Assembly (NCBI GenBank): GCA_947253765.1
Contig: CAMYAK010000004.1
Span: 1-64,000, forward strand
Length of the DNA: 64,000 nt
Direction of reading: 5' to 3'
DNA from: an uncultured Tissierellia bacterium
GTDB taxonomy: Bacteria > Bacillota > Clostridia > Tissierellales > Peptoniphilaceae
This document shows, one piece after another, positions 9,069-17,167 of the stretch. Below the pieces are notes generated by a model, which worked only from the letters and a program-made list of their open reading frames with translations, was not told where the DNA came from and did no database searches. The stretch's first letter is position 1; the number at the start of each line of letters is the position of its first letter. Both the position numbers and the translations under genes were made by a program.

Positions 9069-9154
9069 AAATCTCCAATAAAGTTATTCACACCAACAAA
9101 AATAAATCTTAAATCGAATTTTACCTAAACAAGTTTAACACTTTTTTACTAAGA

Positions 9155-10162
9155 TTATTTTATTTCATCACCTAAATGTCTTAATTTATCCACCTGATCC
9201 TCACGTCCCAGAACAATAAGAACATCGCCGATTTTAAAAGTATAGTCAATTGGGGGATTGAAGAGCATTTTATCATCCTCAATCTTTTTTATAGCCAGGA
9301 CAGTAAGACCGGTTTTGCTGGGAATTTGAGCCTGGAGTAAATTTTTATTTTCCAGGTAAGAGTCCTTCTTTACAATAACTTCTTCAAGATCAAGCTCCAC
9401 TCCTCCAATTTGCGTAAACACATCCAAAAAGGATATGACATGGGGCTTTATCATAAGTGAGGCCATACGCTTGCCGCTTATTTCAACAGCAGACAGGGTC
9501 TTATTTGCCCCAACCTTCAGCAATTTTTCGCTTCCTGATTTGCTGGTGGAATTCGAGATAATATATATTTGGCTGTTGAGATTTCTTGCCGTAAGCACGG
9601 TTACTATATTGTCAACTTCGGTATCCAAGGCGGAAATCAGACCCTTGGCCCTTTCAACTCCGGCCCGCTTCAAAACCCCTTCTTCAGTGGATTGACCCTC
9701 TACTACCAAAATATCATGGTGGCTATAGTCATCCAGGTCCTCACGCTTATCCGTTATGACTACAAAATTCATCTTTTCATGTACAAATTTATTTATTATA
9801 ACTTCTGCCAATTCTCCCGAACCGCATATTATGTAGTGATCTTTTAAAGCGGAAATTTTCTTATCCATTTTGCTTCCCTTCCATAAATCTGAGACCTTTC
9901 CCTCCACAAGCATAGCTACAAGTGTTGTAAAGGCATAGCCGACAATACCCACGCCAAAAAAAATCATAAATACTGAAAACAACTCTGATTGCGGGCTTGT
10001 GGTCCCGACTTCACCGAAGCCGACTGTTGATATGGTTATAACCGTCATATAAAGAGCATCTATAAAGCCTATTTTTAAAAATACCATATAGCCTATAACA
10101 CCGATTATGAGCAGGCCTGTAAATGCATAGAAAATAAATTTTAGCTTTCTTTTTTCTTCCAT
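9155..10162 (-). CDS. Potassium channel with RCK (TrkA-N/TrkA-C) domains
   Basis: A 335-residue two-helix K+ channel. Helices lie at about 9-29 and 60-85, with the pore selectivity filter TVGFGE at 46-51. A cytoplasmic TrkA-N domain (about 108-230) opens HYIICGSGELAE, slightly departing from the GxGxxG loop. A TrkA-C domain follows (about 250-335). MthK-like channels assemble as tetramers with an RCK gating ring. A minus-strand ribosome site (AAGGAGTGG) precedes the start. It is divergent from the fluoride-switched antiporter gene. Confidence 0.88.
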   Translation of the reverse strand: MEEKRKLKFIFYAFTGLLIIGVIGYMVFLKIGFIDALYMTVITISTVGFGEVGTTSPQSELFSVFMIFFGVGIVGYAFTTLVAMLVEGKVSDLWKGSKMDKKISALKDHYIICGSGELAEVIINKFVHEKMNFVVITDKREDLDDYSHHDILVVEGQSTEEGVLKRAGVERAKGLISALDTEVDNIVTVLTARNLNSQIYIISNSTSKSGSEKLLKVGANKTLSAVEISGKRMASLMIKPHVISFLDVFTQIGGVELDLEEVIVKKDSYLENKNLLQAQIPSKTGLTVLAIKKIEDDKMLFNPPIDYTFKIGDVLIVLGREDQVDKLRHLGDEIK

Positions 10163-10282
10163 AAGCCACTCCTTATGTTCTTATAGATTAGATTATAATA
10201 TAGATTGCTTCGTTTGGTTTAACCATATCCACAATGTAGAGCAATTATTGACAAATATAATCACTTATTTTAACCTTACTTG

Positions 10283-10342
10283 AGGGAATGAGGTTCTCCC
10301 CTGGGCAACCTAAACCGCTTTAAAGCTGATGACTTCTACAAA
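10283..10342 (+). promoter_or_regulatory. Fluoride riboswitch (crcB motif)
   Basis: The core follows the fluoride aptamer closely. P1 is GGGA (10284-10287) with UCCC (10297-10300), enclosing AUGAGGUUC. The AAACCGCUUUAAAGC segment forms the P2 hairpin (GCUU/AAGC). It ends with the diagnostic GCUGAUGACUUCUAC (10324-10338). GAGGUU in the first loop can pair with GACUUC at the 3' end as the known pseudoknot. It lies about 45 bp upstream of the antiporter start. A short hairpin (AACATTT/AAATGTT, about 10353-10368) lies between it and the ribosome site. Confidence 0.92.
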
Positions 10343-10386
10343 GAATTCTAATAAACATTTAGAAATGTTGCTTTAAGGAGGAGTAT

Positions 10387-11589
10387 ATGTTAACTTCATT
10401 GTCACTTATTTTTCTTGTCGGCCTGGCAATGGCTGAAATTTGCCGGAAATTAAAATTACCGGGTATTATAGGCATGCTAATTACAGGCATAGTCCTGGGA
10501 CCGTATGTTTTGGATTTTTTGGATCCTTCAATCCTTTCAATTTCTTCTGACCTTAGAAAAATGGCCCTGATTATAATTTTGCTTAAGGCGGGTTTTTCGC
10601 TTGATTGGAAAGACCTGATAAAAGTTGGCCGTCCGGCTATCCTCCTATCTTTTCTTCCTGCCACATTTGAAATTGCAGGTTACCTTGTGCTTGGACCGAT
10701 GCTCTTGGGCATTACAAGGGTAGAGGCGGCGGTTATGGGGGCTGTATTGGCGGCTGTTTCACCGGCTGTTGTTGTGCCAAGAATGGTTTATTATATTGAG
10801 AACCGCTACGGCACTGAGAAGGGTATTCCACAGATGCTTATGGCGGGGGCTTCATGCGATGATATCTTTGTAATTGTGCTTTTTACCAGCTTCTTAGGCA
10901 TGGCCCGGGGGACCGGAGCAAACCTTATGAATTTTGCCAATATTCCCCTGTCAATTGTTTTAGGAGTTATACTTGGTCTTATTTCGGGATATGGCCTGTC
11001 ATTATTTTTTGAGACAGCCTATGCCCGTAAAAACTATATAAGAAACAGCATGAAGGTGATCATAGTTATGGCCTTAGCTTTTCTACTTATGGCAATAGAA
11101 ACATGGCTGGAGGCAAAGATTGCCATATCAGGATTATTGGCCGTTGTAAGCATGGCTGTCATGATCAGGAATAAAAGTCCACAATTTGTTTCCAAACGAC
11201 TTTCTGAGAAATTTGGGAAGCTATGGTTGGCTGCAGAACTCATACTTTTTGTCCTTGTTGGGGCTGCGGTTGACATACGCTATACATTGAATGCGGGATT
11301 ACCGGCATTAATATTAATTTTAGGGGCCTTGGTCTTCAGAACACTTGGCGTTTATTTGAGTCTTATTGGAACGCCTATATCAAAAAAGGAAAAGCTGTTT
11401 TGTATAGTTTCTTATCTGCCTAAGGCGACCGTACAGGCAGCCATTGGAGCAGTCCCTTTAGCCGCAGGATTAGAGTGTGGAAAAATTGTTTTATCCGTTG
11501 CTGTCATGGGTATTTTAATTACGGCTCCGTTAGGGGCTTTTGGTATGGACTTTTTTTATAAAAAATGCCTATACCATGAACGGTTTTAA
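10387..11589 (+). CDS. Fluoride-responsive cation:proton antiporter (CPA2 family)
   Basis: A 400-residue membrane protein with about 11-12 helices of the NapA/KefB-type exchanger fold. It opens LSLIFLVGLAMAEICRKLKL and has the repeated glycine-rich membrane pattern (PGIIGMLITGIVLGP; AAVSPAVVVP). There is no C-terminal RCK domain. The upstream fluoride riboswitch implies induction by fluoride. CPA antiporters are an established but less studied part of fluoride regulons beside CrcB/Fluc and EriC-F. AAGGAGG lies 6 bp before ATG 10387. Ferritin follows by 42 bp. Confidence 0.88.
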   Translation: MLTSLSLIFLVGLAMAEICRKLKLPGIIGMLITGIVLGPYVLDFLDPSILSISSDLRKMALIIILLKAGFSLDWKDLIKVGRPAILLSFLPATFEIAGYLVLGPMLLGITRVEAAVMGAVLAAVSPAVVVPRMVYYIENRYGTEKGIPQMLMAGASCDDIFVIVLFTSFLGMARGTGANLMNFANIPLSIVLGVILGLISGYGLSLFFETAYARKNYIRNSMKVIIVMALAFLLMAIETWLEAKIAISGLLAVVSMAVMIRNKSPQFVSKRLSEKFGKLWLAAELILFVLVGAAVDIRYTLNAGLPALILILGALVFRTLGVYLSLIGTPISKKEKLFCIVSYLPKATVQAAIGAVPLAAGLECGKIVLSVAVMGILITAPLGAFGMDFFYKKCLYHERF

Positions 11590-11630
11590 TAATATCTGTC
11601 TGCATAATAATTGTATTTAAGGAGAAAAAG

Positions 11631-12113
11631 ATGGATCAGAAAATCATTGAAGCTTTAAATGAACAAATCAATTTTGAACTCTATTCAGGCTATCTATATT
11701 TAGGCTTGTCTTTAGCTATGGAAGAGCAGAACTATAAGGGCTATTCAAAATGGCTTTCAGACCATTACGAAGAGGAATTGGCCCATGCAAAATCCTTTAT
11801 AGCTTTCATGCATAAGCGTGGAGTAAAGCCGACCCTGCATCAGATTGATATTGCAGAGGCAAACCAAAAAGCACCACTTGAAGTAGCTGAAGCTGTCCTT
11901 AAACATGAGCAGAAGGTTTCACAGCGTATTTATAAGATTCATGACTTGGCAAAACAAGCAGATGACTATTCAACAGAAATCTTTATGCATCAGTTCATTG
12001 CCGAACAGACGGAAGAAGAGGATGTAACACGTGAAATCGTCGACCAGTTCACATTAGCCGGAGACAACATTTCAGCAAGAATGATCATTGACCGTGAACT
12101 CGGATCAAAATAA
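11631..12113 (+). CDS. ftnA: Ferritin (non-haem iron storage)
   Basis: A 160-residue four-helix-bundle ferritin of usual bacterial length. Ferroxidase ligands are visible: Glu17 (NFELYSGY), Glu50 and His53 (EEELAH), and Glu94 (HEQKVS) with the later EQTEEE segment. It would assemble into a 24-subunit shell that oxidises Fe(II) and stores Fe(III). AAGGAG precedes the start. It is 42 bp downstream of the fluoride-switched antiporter with no terminator between, so it may be partly under that riboswitch. A strong terminator follows. Confidence 0.95.
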   Translation: MDQKIIEALNEQINFELYSGYLYLGLSLAMEEQNYKGYSKWLSDHYEEELAHAKSFIAFMHKRGVKPTLHQIDIAEANQKAPLEVAEAVLKHEQKVSQRIYKIHDLAKQADDYSTEIFMHQFIAEQTEEEDVTREIVDQFTLAGDNISARMIIDRELGSK

Positions 12114-12144
12114 GAGCAAAACATTTAAAATCAGGATTTAACTG

Positions 12145-12187
12145 AATTCCCCCATACGCACGAAGCATATGGGGGAATTTTTGTTTT
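12145..12187 (+). terminator. Intrinsic terminator after ferritin
   Basis: AATTCCCCCATA (12145-12156) pairs perfectly with TATGGGGGAATT (12168-12179), followed by TTTTTGTTTT. Confidence 0.92.
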
Positions 12188-12276
12188 CACTTGAAAAAAG
12201 CAGGAATAAGTGAATAATTTAGATGGTAGACGTAGACTTTATCAACATATATGTAAACATAAAGAAAGGTTCTTTA

Positions 12277-13242
12277 ATGCAAGAAAGAAGACCCGGCCAA
12301 AAAAAGAGGCCATCAAAGAAAAGAATAAAGCTAATTTTTCCGATTCTATTAATAGCGGTTATTTTTTTTATGTTTTATGCAAGCCGGCCCGAAAGTTTCA
12401 GATTTTTTAAGAATAAAATCAGGAACATGAGCTTTGATACCGAAAACACATATAATGCAAAATCAATGCTTGTGATTGACAGGACTGATGACAATATATA
12501 TGTATCTAAATTGGAGGATGAAAAACAGCACCCTGCCAGCCTCGCCAAACTCTTTACTATTGAATATGCAAAAGGACTTTTAAAGCTTGATACGAAGATC
12601 AAGGTTAAGCAGGAAGCACTTGATAACGTTAAAAAAGGCTCTTCTTCAGCCAAGCTGGAGGACGGAGAAACCTACACCTTAAAGGAGCTATTTGCAGCTA
12701 TGTTGGTGCCGTCCGGAAATGATGCGGCCTATGTAGTTGCTGACTATGTCGGTGGACTCAAGCACCCTGAGGCAAAGACTTCTAAAGAGAAAATTTCTCT
12801 TTTTATAAAAGATCTTAACAAACATATAAAAGAAAGGTCTTGGAAAAACACCAAGATTCTGGATCCCAGCGGATATGACTACGAAGCTACAACAACGGCG
12901 AATGAATTAAAATCTGTATGTGATATCTTGTTGGAAGAGGATTGGTTCCGTCAAATTGTTTCTAAGCCCTTTTATAAAGTTAAGCTCAGGAACGGAACTA
13001 AAAAGGTTTGGAAGAACACAAACAAGTTCCTAAATCCTGAAGAAAAAGACTACTATAACGAGAGGGTCAAGGGTGTTAAAACCGGATCTTTAGGAGACGA
13101 CTATAATTTGATTGTACTTTATGATACGGGTAAGAAGGAATTTTTAATCATAAGCATTGGGTCGACATCGGATACATCAAGGTACGATGACCTTTCATAC
13201 CTCATAAAAACCATAGATGAAAGCCACTATTTAAATAAATAA
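12277..13242 (+). CDS. D-alanyl-D-alanine carboxypeptidase (peptidase S11)
   Basis: A 321-residue serine peptidase that removes the terminal D-Ala of peptidoglycan stem peptides. An N-terminal basic stretch and a signal-anchor helix (about 16-35) place it outside the membrane. Catalytic motifs are SLAK (Ser88-Lys91), SGN (146-148) and KTG (268-270). I start at ATG 12277 because AAAGAAAGG lies 7 bp upstream. An in-frame ATG at 12223 has no such site. It is shorter than DacA-type enzymes and lacks the usual C-terminal amphipathic anchor, so the N-terminal helix is the likely membrane tether. Confidence 0.9.
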   Translation: MQERRPGQKKRPSKKRIKLIFPILLIAVIFFMFYASRPESFRFFKNKIRNMSFDTENTYNAKSMLVIDRTDDNIYVSKLEDEKQHPASLAKLFTIEYAKGLLKLDTKIKVKQEALDNVKKGSSSAKLEDGETYTLKELFAAMLVPSGNDAAYVVADYVGGLKHPEAKTSKEKISLFIKDLNKHIKERSWKNTKILDPSGYDYEATTTANELKSVCDILLEEDWFRQIVSKPFYKVKLRNGTKKVWKNTNKFLNPEEKDYYNERVKGVKTGSLGDDYNLIVLYDTGKKEFLIISIGSTSDTSRYDDLSYLIKTIDESHYLNK

Positions 13243-13271
13243 AATTTTTAGCTTAAAAAAGGGAGGATAAA

Positions 13272-13891
13272 TTGCAGGGTTATTTTGAATATTTAAGAGA
13301 TATTGGAGATGACAGCCATTCATTCATAGAGAAGATAAGCGTATCACTGGCCATATTTTTAGTAATTTATATTCTTAGGCTTATTATTTCCAAAACACTC
13401 GATCATGCCATGGAAGACGATAAGAAAAAGCATAAAATAATGAACCTAAGATTTATTGCATGAGCCCCACGGGCAGGTATGTTTCTATTCCAAATCGTTC
13501 CATATTCAATAAGCCGGTTTACAATTATAATCGCAAAGACCCTTTTGTTATGCAGGATGTCTATATTTTGATTGATGCGGATTCAGACCGTCAAAAGGCC
13601 TTGGAAATAGCGGGGAAAATAGCCTATGAAAGATATACTAAAATGATTGAAAATTATGATGAGGAGGCTATGGACCACTTTAAGAAGGCTGTGAAATCTA
13701 TGGGAGGAGACTATAAGCCGAAAATCAGGGCCAGCCTGGACCCCAACGGATTCAGGATTTATATCCAATTCTTCACTTCATATGATGAGGTGGGGAAAAA
13801 TAAGATGATTATGGAAAACGCCCTATTTGATGCTTTAAAGGCTCACGGCTTTAAAATGCCCGGGCCTCAATATATAAGAATTCAAAAATAG
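13272..13891 (+). pseudogene. MscS-type mechanosensitive channel with internal deletion
   Basis: The first frame (TTG 13272 after GGGAGG, stop 13461-13463) encodes an N-terminal helix and ends HKIMNLRFIA. The second (from 13460, stop 13889-13891) resumes in another frame with GRYVSIPNRSIFNKPVYNYNR, the late beta-domain motif of MscS-family channels, then the C-terminal alpha/beta domain. The pore helix and most of the beta domain, roughly 100 residues, are missing at about 13455-13470. No channel can be made, so this is a decayed gene unless the assembly is wrong here. Confidence 0.78.
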
Positions 13892-14002
13892 GCATAAGAA
13901 CAAACTGTGTTGATTTTCTACACAAAAATCACTTATTTCAAACAAAAATTCTCACAATTGTTTGTATATAATAACGACAAATTTAAAAACAAGGAGAATT
14001 TT

Positions 14003-14704
14003 ATGAAAAAAACAAGTCTTTTAATTGCCTGTCTGATGCTGTCAGTATCGCTTGCCGCCTGTGGCACGAGCAACAAGCCTGATATGGGGAGCCAAGAATC
14101 AAGCAGTCAGGAATCCATTAGTCAGGAATCTGTAAGCAGCGAATCAAGTGAAGAAAGCTCAGAAGTGTCGGAATCAAGTTCTCAGAGCCAACCGGATGAA
14201 AGTAAGGAAAAGCCCGGCGACAAGAAGCCTGATGAAAAGAAGCCGGAAGATAAGAAACCCCAGGCTAAAAAACCTGAAAATTCAAAAGATATAGGGAAAT
14301 TGACAGATGCTTTGGGAAAGATTTCCAAGGGTGCAAATATCCCTTCTGCGGATATATTTGCACTCAACAAATCGAATTTTAAGGATTACAGCTTTATTTC
14401 ATGGGTTAAGGGAATAGAAGCTGCATGCTCAGAAACAAGTATTTCATCATCTCCCCACTCCATGGTTCTCGTTAAATGCAAGGACGGCAATGGAAAAGAA
14501 ATTGCAAAGAAAATAGCTGCCAAGGCTGATCTTAATAAGTGGCTTTGCGTTCAGGCCGAAACCGGCAAAGTTATTTATAATGATCACTACGTTCTTATGG
14601 TGATGACTTTCAAGGACGCCTACGGCAAGATTAAGGATAATTTCACTAAGCTGGTGGGAGATAACAATCTCCAGACTCTGGATATTAAAAGTGCATCAAA
14701 GTAG
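14003..14704 (+). CDS. DUF4358-type lipoprotein with Ser/Glu/Pro/Lys-rich linker
   Basis: A 233-residue lipoprotein. The signal peptide ends in the lipobox LAAC, with Cys20 the lipidated residue. A low-complexity linker (about 25-90) moves from Ser/Gln/Glu repeats to Pro/Lys/Asp repeats (KKPDEKKPEDKKP). The C-terminal globular part (about 95-233) looks like DUF4358, a domain of unknown function common on clostridial lipoproteins. The start at ATG 14003 is set by AAGGAG 7 bp upstream and by the signal peptide. An acyltransferase gene follows by 18 bp. Confidence 0.75.
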   Translation: MKKTSLLIACLMLSVSLAACGTSNKPDMGSQESSSQESISQESVSSESSEESSEVSESSSQSQPDESKEKPGDKKPDEKKPEDKKPQAKKPENSKDIGKLTDALGKISKGANIPSADIFALNKSNFKDYSFISWVKGIEAACSETSISSSPHSMVLVKCKDGNGKEIAKKIAAKADLNKWLCVQAETGKVIYNDHYVLMVMTFKDAYGKIKDNFTKLVGDNNLQTLDIKSASK

Positions 14705-14722
14705 ATAACAGGTTAGTTTAAT

Positions 14723-15694
14723 ATGAGTTTAAAACAAAGTAAACAGGCCATAATGGGCTTGGCGGCTATGCTGGTGATCTTGTATCATCTTTTGCCCATG
14801 CCCAGGAGTCAGGACTTGCCATCGTTGATATTGAGATATATTTTGATGACGGCCTATGTCGGAGTGGATATTTTCTTTTTCATGTCAGGATACATGGCGT
14901 TTTTCTCAAATACCGATAATTATTTCAAATATATAAAGAGAAAGTTTCTGAGAATATATCCGCTATTCATTATTTGCTGTATTTTGGGCCTGGCAATAGG
15001 CAATGTTACGGTGGATAAGCTGATGCCCACTCTTTTAGGCTTGGAACTTATTAAAAGCGGGGGAGGATCGTTTTTATGGTTCATCCCCGCTCTAATGATG
15101 ATTTATCTGATCCTGCCTTTTTATGTCCGGCTTATTAAAAAGCAGGGGAGGAACAAAGCCCTGATCATTGCTGTGATTATTTGGGGCTTGGTAATGACTT
15201 TGCTGGAGAAAGCGACCGACAATCATAGTGTTAATATTCTGCTATGCAGACTTCCTGTGGTTTTTATTGGCGGCTATTTGGCCCAATGCGAAGGGAAAAT
15301 AAGCATGAGTAAGAAACTATGTATTGGAATTCCTCTGCTGATTGCAGGTCTTTTCCTCACTTGGAAATATGGCTTTATGCAAAGAACAAATTATATCTTT
15401 ACTTATAGCTTCTATGTTCTCGCCATACCGCACAGTCTTGGGCTCTTATTTATAACCGACTCGATATTTTCAAGCTTTGAACCTAAAGTCTTGAATTTTA
15501 TTGGAAGTCTATCACTTGAGCTCTATTGCTTGCAGATGCTTTTAGGATCCTTGCTGGTAACTAAACTCATGCCTATAACGCGGAATGCCGATATTACGTT
15601 CCTTATTTCTTTTGCAATATTGTTGGCCCTGTCGCAAATAATTAAATTTTCAACAGGACAAATCCCGAAATTGGGGTATAAAAAGCCTAGGTAA
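14723..15694 (+). CDS. Membrane acyltransferase 3 family protein (O-acyltransferase)
   Basis: A 323-residue integral membrane protein with about ten helices. It has the family's early motif with a candidate catalytic His in LYHLLP (about 20-25), followed by GVDIFFFMSGYM (about 49-60) and a basic cytoplasmic stretch KRKFLRIYPLF. Members O-acetylate cell-wall or exopolysaccharide sugars or lipids; the acceptor is unknown. It lies 18 bp after the lipoprotein gene, so they probably share a transcript ending at the hairpin at 15719. Confidence 0.82.
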   Translation: MSLKQSKQAIMGLAAMLVILYHLLPMPRSQDLPSLILRYILMTAYVGVDIFFFMSGYMAFFSNTDNYFKYIKRKFLRIYPLFIICCILGLAIGNVTVDKLMPTLLGLELIKSGGGSFLWFIPALMMIYLILPFYVRLIKKQGRNKALIIAVIIWGLVMTLLEKATDNHSVNILLCRLPVVFIGGYLAQCEGKISMSKKLCIGIPLLIAGLFLTWKYGFMQRTNYIFTYSFYVLAIPHSLGLLFITDSIFSSFEPKVLNFIGSLSLELYCLQMLLGSLLVTKLMPITRNADITFLISFAILLALSQIIKFSTGQIPKLGYKKPR

Positions 15695-15718
15695 TATTTA
15701 AGTATAAGTTAATTAAAA

Positions 15719-15757
15719 AAAGCAGGAGAAGGGATACATTTCCTTCTCCTGCTTTCT
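15719..15757. terminator. Bidirectional terminator between convergent genes
   Basis: AAAGCAGGAGAAGG (15719-15732) pairs perfectly with CCTTCTCCTGCTTT (15742-15755) around a 9-nt loop. A/T-rich flanks on both sides allow it to serve the acyltransferase (+) and the flavodiiron gene (-). Confidence 0.9.
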
Positions 15758-15842
15758 ATTTTACTAATCGCCGAAAAAGCCTTTTATCTTTCCAAAGAAT
15801 CCTTTGTGATGGTGAGGCATTTCCTTTTCTTTAGCAGTTTCT

Positions 15843-17141
15843 TTATCTTTTGTTGTCACGAAAGGGCTTTTTATCGCCTTCCTTTTTGGGCTCCTCATGA
15901 GCTTCTTCGTTTTTACTTGAAGCTTTTATTGAATTTGCAATGGCATCAGCCAGGGCATCCATATCTCCGGCATTAGCTTCGTTTAGAGCAGAGTTTATCG
16001 TGACACGCTCATTGAAGATATCAATGAGTTTCATGTTCTTATCAAGGTACTCTTCCATGAGGTCACCTACTGTAGCTGCCCATGTACCGTTCTCTATGAT
16101 GCCGACAGTTCTGTTCTGAACATTGAGAGCCATCATATCATAGAGGAAGTTGTGCATAGGCGGATAGATGCGCAGGTTGTAGGTCGGGCTTGCCAATACC
16201 AGGTGTGAGTATTTGAAAGTATCTGAGATCAGGTAGGAGATATCAGTGCTTGAAACATCATGGATCTTGATATCATGGATTCCGCGCTCAGCAAGCTTTA
16301 TGGCAAGAACTTGGGCTGCGTATTCCGTATTTCCATACATTGAACCGAAGACGATGTGAACACCCTGAACTTCAGGTTCATATGATGACCACTTGTTGTA
16401 CTTGTCCAAGAGGTAGCCGAAATTATTACGCCATACAAGTCCGTGTGTAGGGCAAATGAACTTAACCTTGGGAAGCAGGGGAGCTGCCTTGGCAAGAAGT
16501 GCTTGAACGAAAGGCCCGTATTTTCCTACGATATTTGTATAGTAGCGACGTCCTTCATCCAGCCAATCACGGTCCCAGTCAACTTCATCGTTGAAGAGGC
16601 GGCCGTCAAGTGTCTTGAATGAACCGAAAGCGTCCGCACTGAAGAGGACTCCGTTTGTAACGTCAAGGCTGATCAGGACCTCAGGCCAGTGAACCATTGG
16701 AGCTTCTACGAATGCGAATGTGTGTTTACCGAAGTTCACAGTATCGCCTTCTTTTACGATCTTCAGATGGTCTTCATGTAGGCTGTGACCGAACTGGTGC
16801 ATCATTTCAATGCCCTGCTCGCTGCTGATAACTATAACGTCAGGATGACGAATAACGATCTCTTCGATAGCTGCGCAGTGGTCAGGCTCCATGTGGTGAA
16901 TGATCAGGTAGTCGAGCTTACGGCCTTTTAAGAGGGCGTCAACATGGTCGATATATTGACGGGTGACTGACCAGTCAATTGAGTCAATCAATACTGTTTT
17001 CTCATCGAGAAGGAGATATGAGTTATAAGCGACTCCTTCAGGAATGGGAAAAATATTTTCAAAAAGGGCAAGTCTATAGTCGTTGCCACCGACCCAATAC
17101 AGGTCGTCAGTTACTTTTCGTGTTGCAAAATGGAAATTCAT
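15843..17141 (-). CDS. fprA: Flavodiiron protein (FprA-type A flavoprotein), O2/NO reductase
   Basis: A 432-residue cytoplasmic flavodiiron protein that reduces O2 to water or NO to N2O. The metallo-beta-lactamase domain (about 1-250) carries di-iron ligands His83, Glu85, Asp87 and His88 (HMEPDH), with later His and Asp in MVHW, SADAF and PTHG. The FMN-binding flavodoxin domain begins at about 259 (VFGSMYGNTEYA). Its usual electron donor is rubredoxin, and the gene 26 bp upstream ends in a rubredoxin domain. The C-terminus is low-complexity (EEPKKEGDKKPF). A second frame extends 15764-15862 past the stop with MPHHHKGFFGKIKGFFGD, suggesting a recent frameshift in the tail. AAGGAGG precedes the start. 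Confidence 0.93.
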   Translation of the reverse strand: MNFHFATRKVTDDLYWVGGNDYRLALFENIFPIPEGVAYNSYLLLDEKTVLIDSIDWSVTRQYIDHVDALLKGRKLDYLIIHHMEPDHCAAIEEIVIRHPDVIVISSEQGIEMMHQFGHSLHEDHLKIVKEGDTVNFGKHTFAFVEAPMVHWPEVLISLDVTNGVLFSADAFGSFKTLDGRLFNDEVDWDRDWLDEGRRYYTNIVGKYGPFVQALLAKAAPLLPKVKFICPTHGLVWRNNFGYLLDKYNKWSSYEPEVQGVHIVFGSMYGNTEYAAQVLAIKLAERGIHDIKIHDVSSTDISYLISDTFKYSHLVLASPTYNLRIYPPMHNFLYDMMALNVQNRTVGIIENGTWAATVGDLMEEYLDKNMKLIDIFNERVTINSALNEANAGDMDALADAIANSIKASSKNEEAHEEPKKEGDKKPFRDNKR

Positions 17142-17167
17142 CTTTTCCTCCTTATTTTAAGCTCAAC

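Noticed and set aside
10281..10386. Leader of the antiporter considered as a c-di-AMP or sodium/lithium riboswitch
   Set aside because: The order GGGAAUGAGG...UCCC, AAACCGC, GCUGAUGACUUCUAC is specific to the fluoride (crcB) aptamer.
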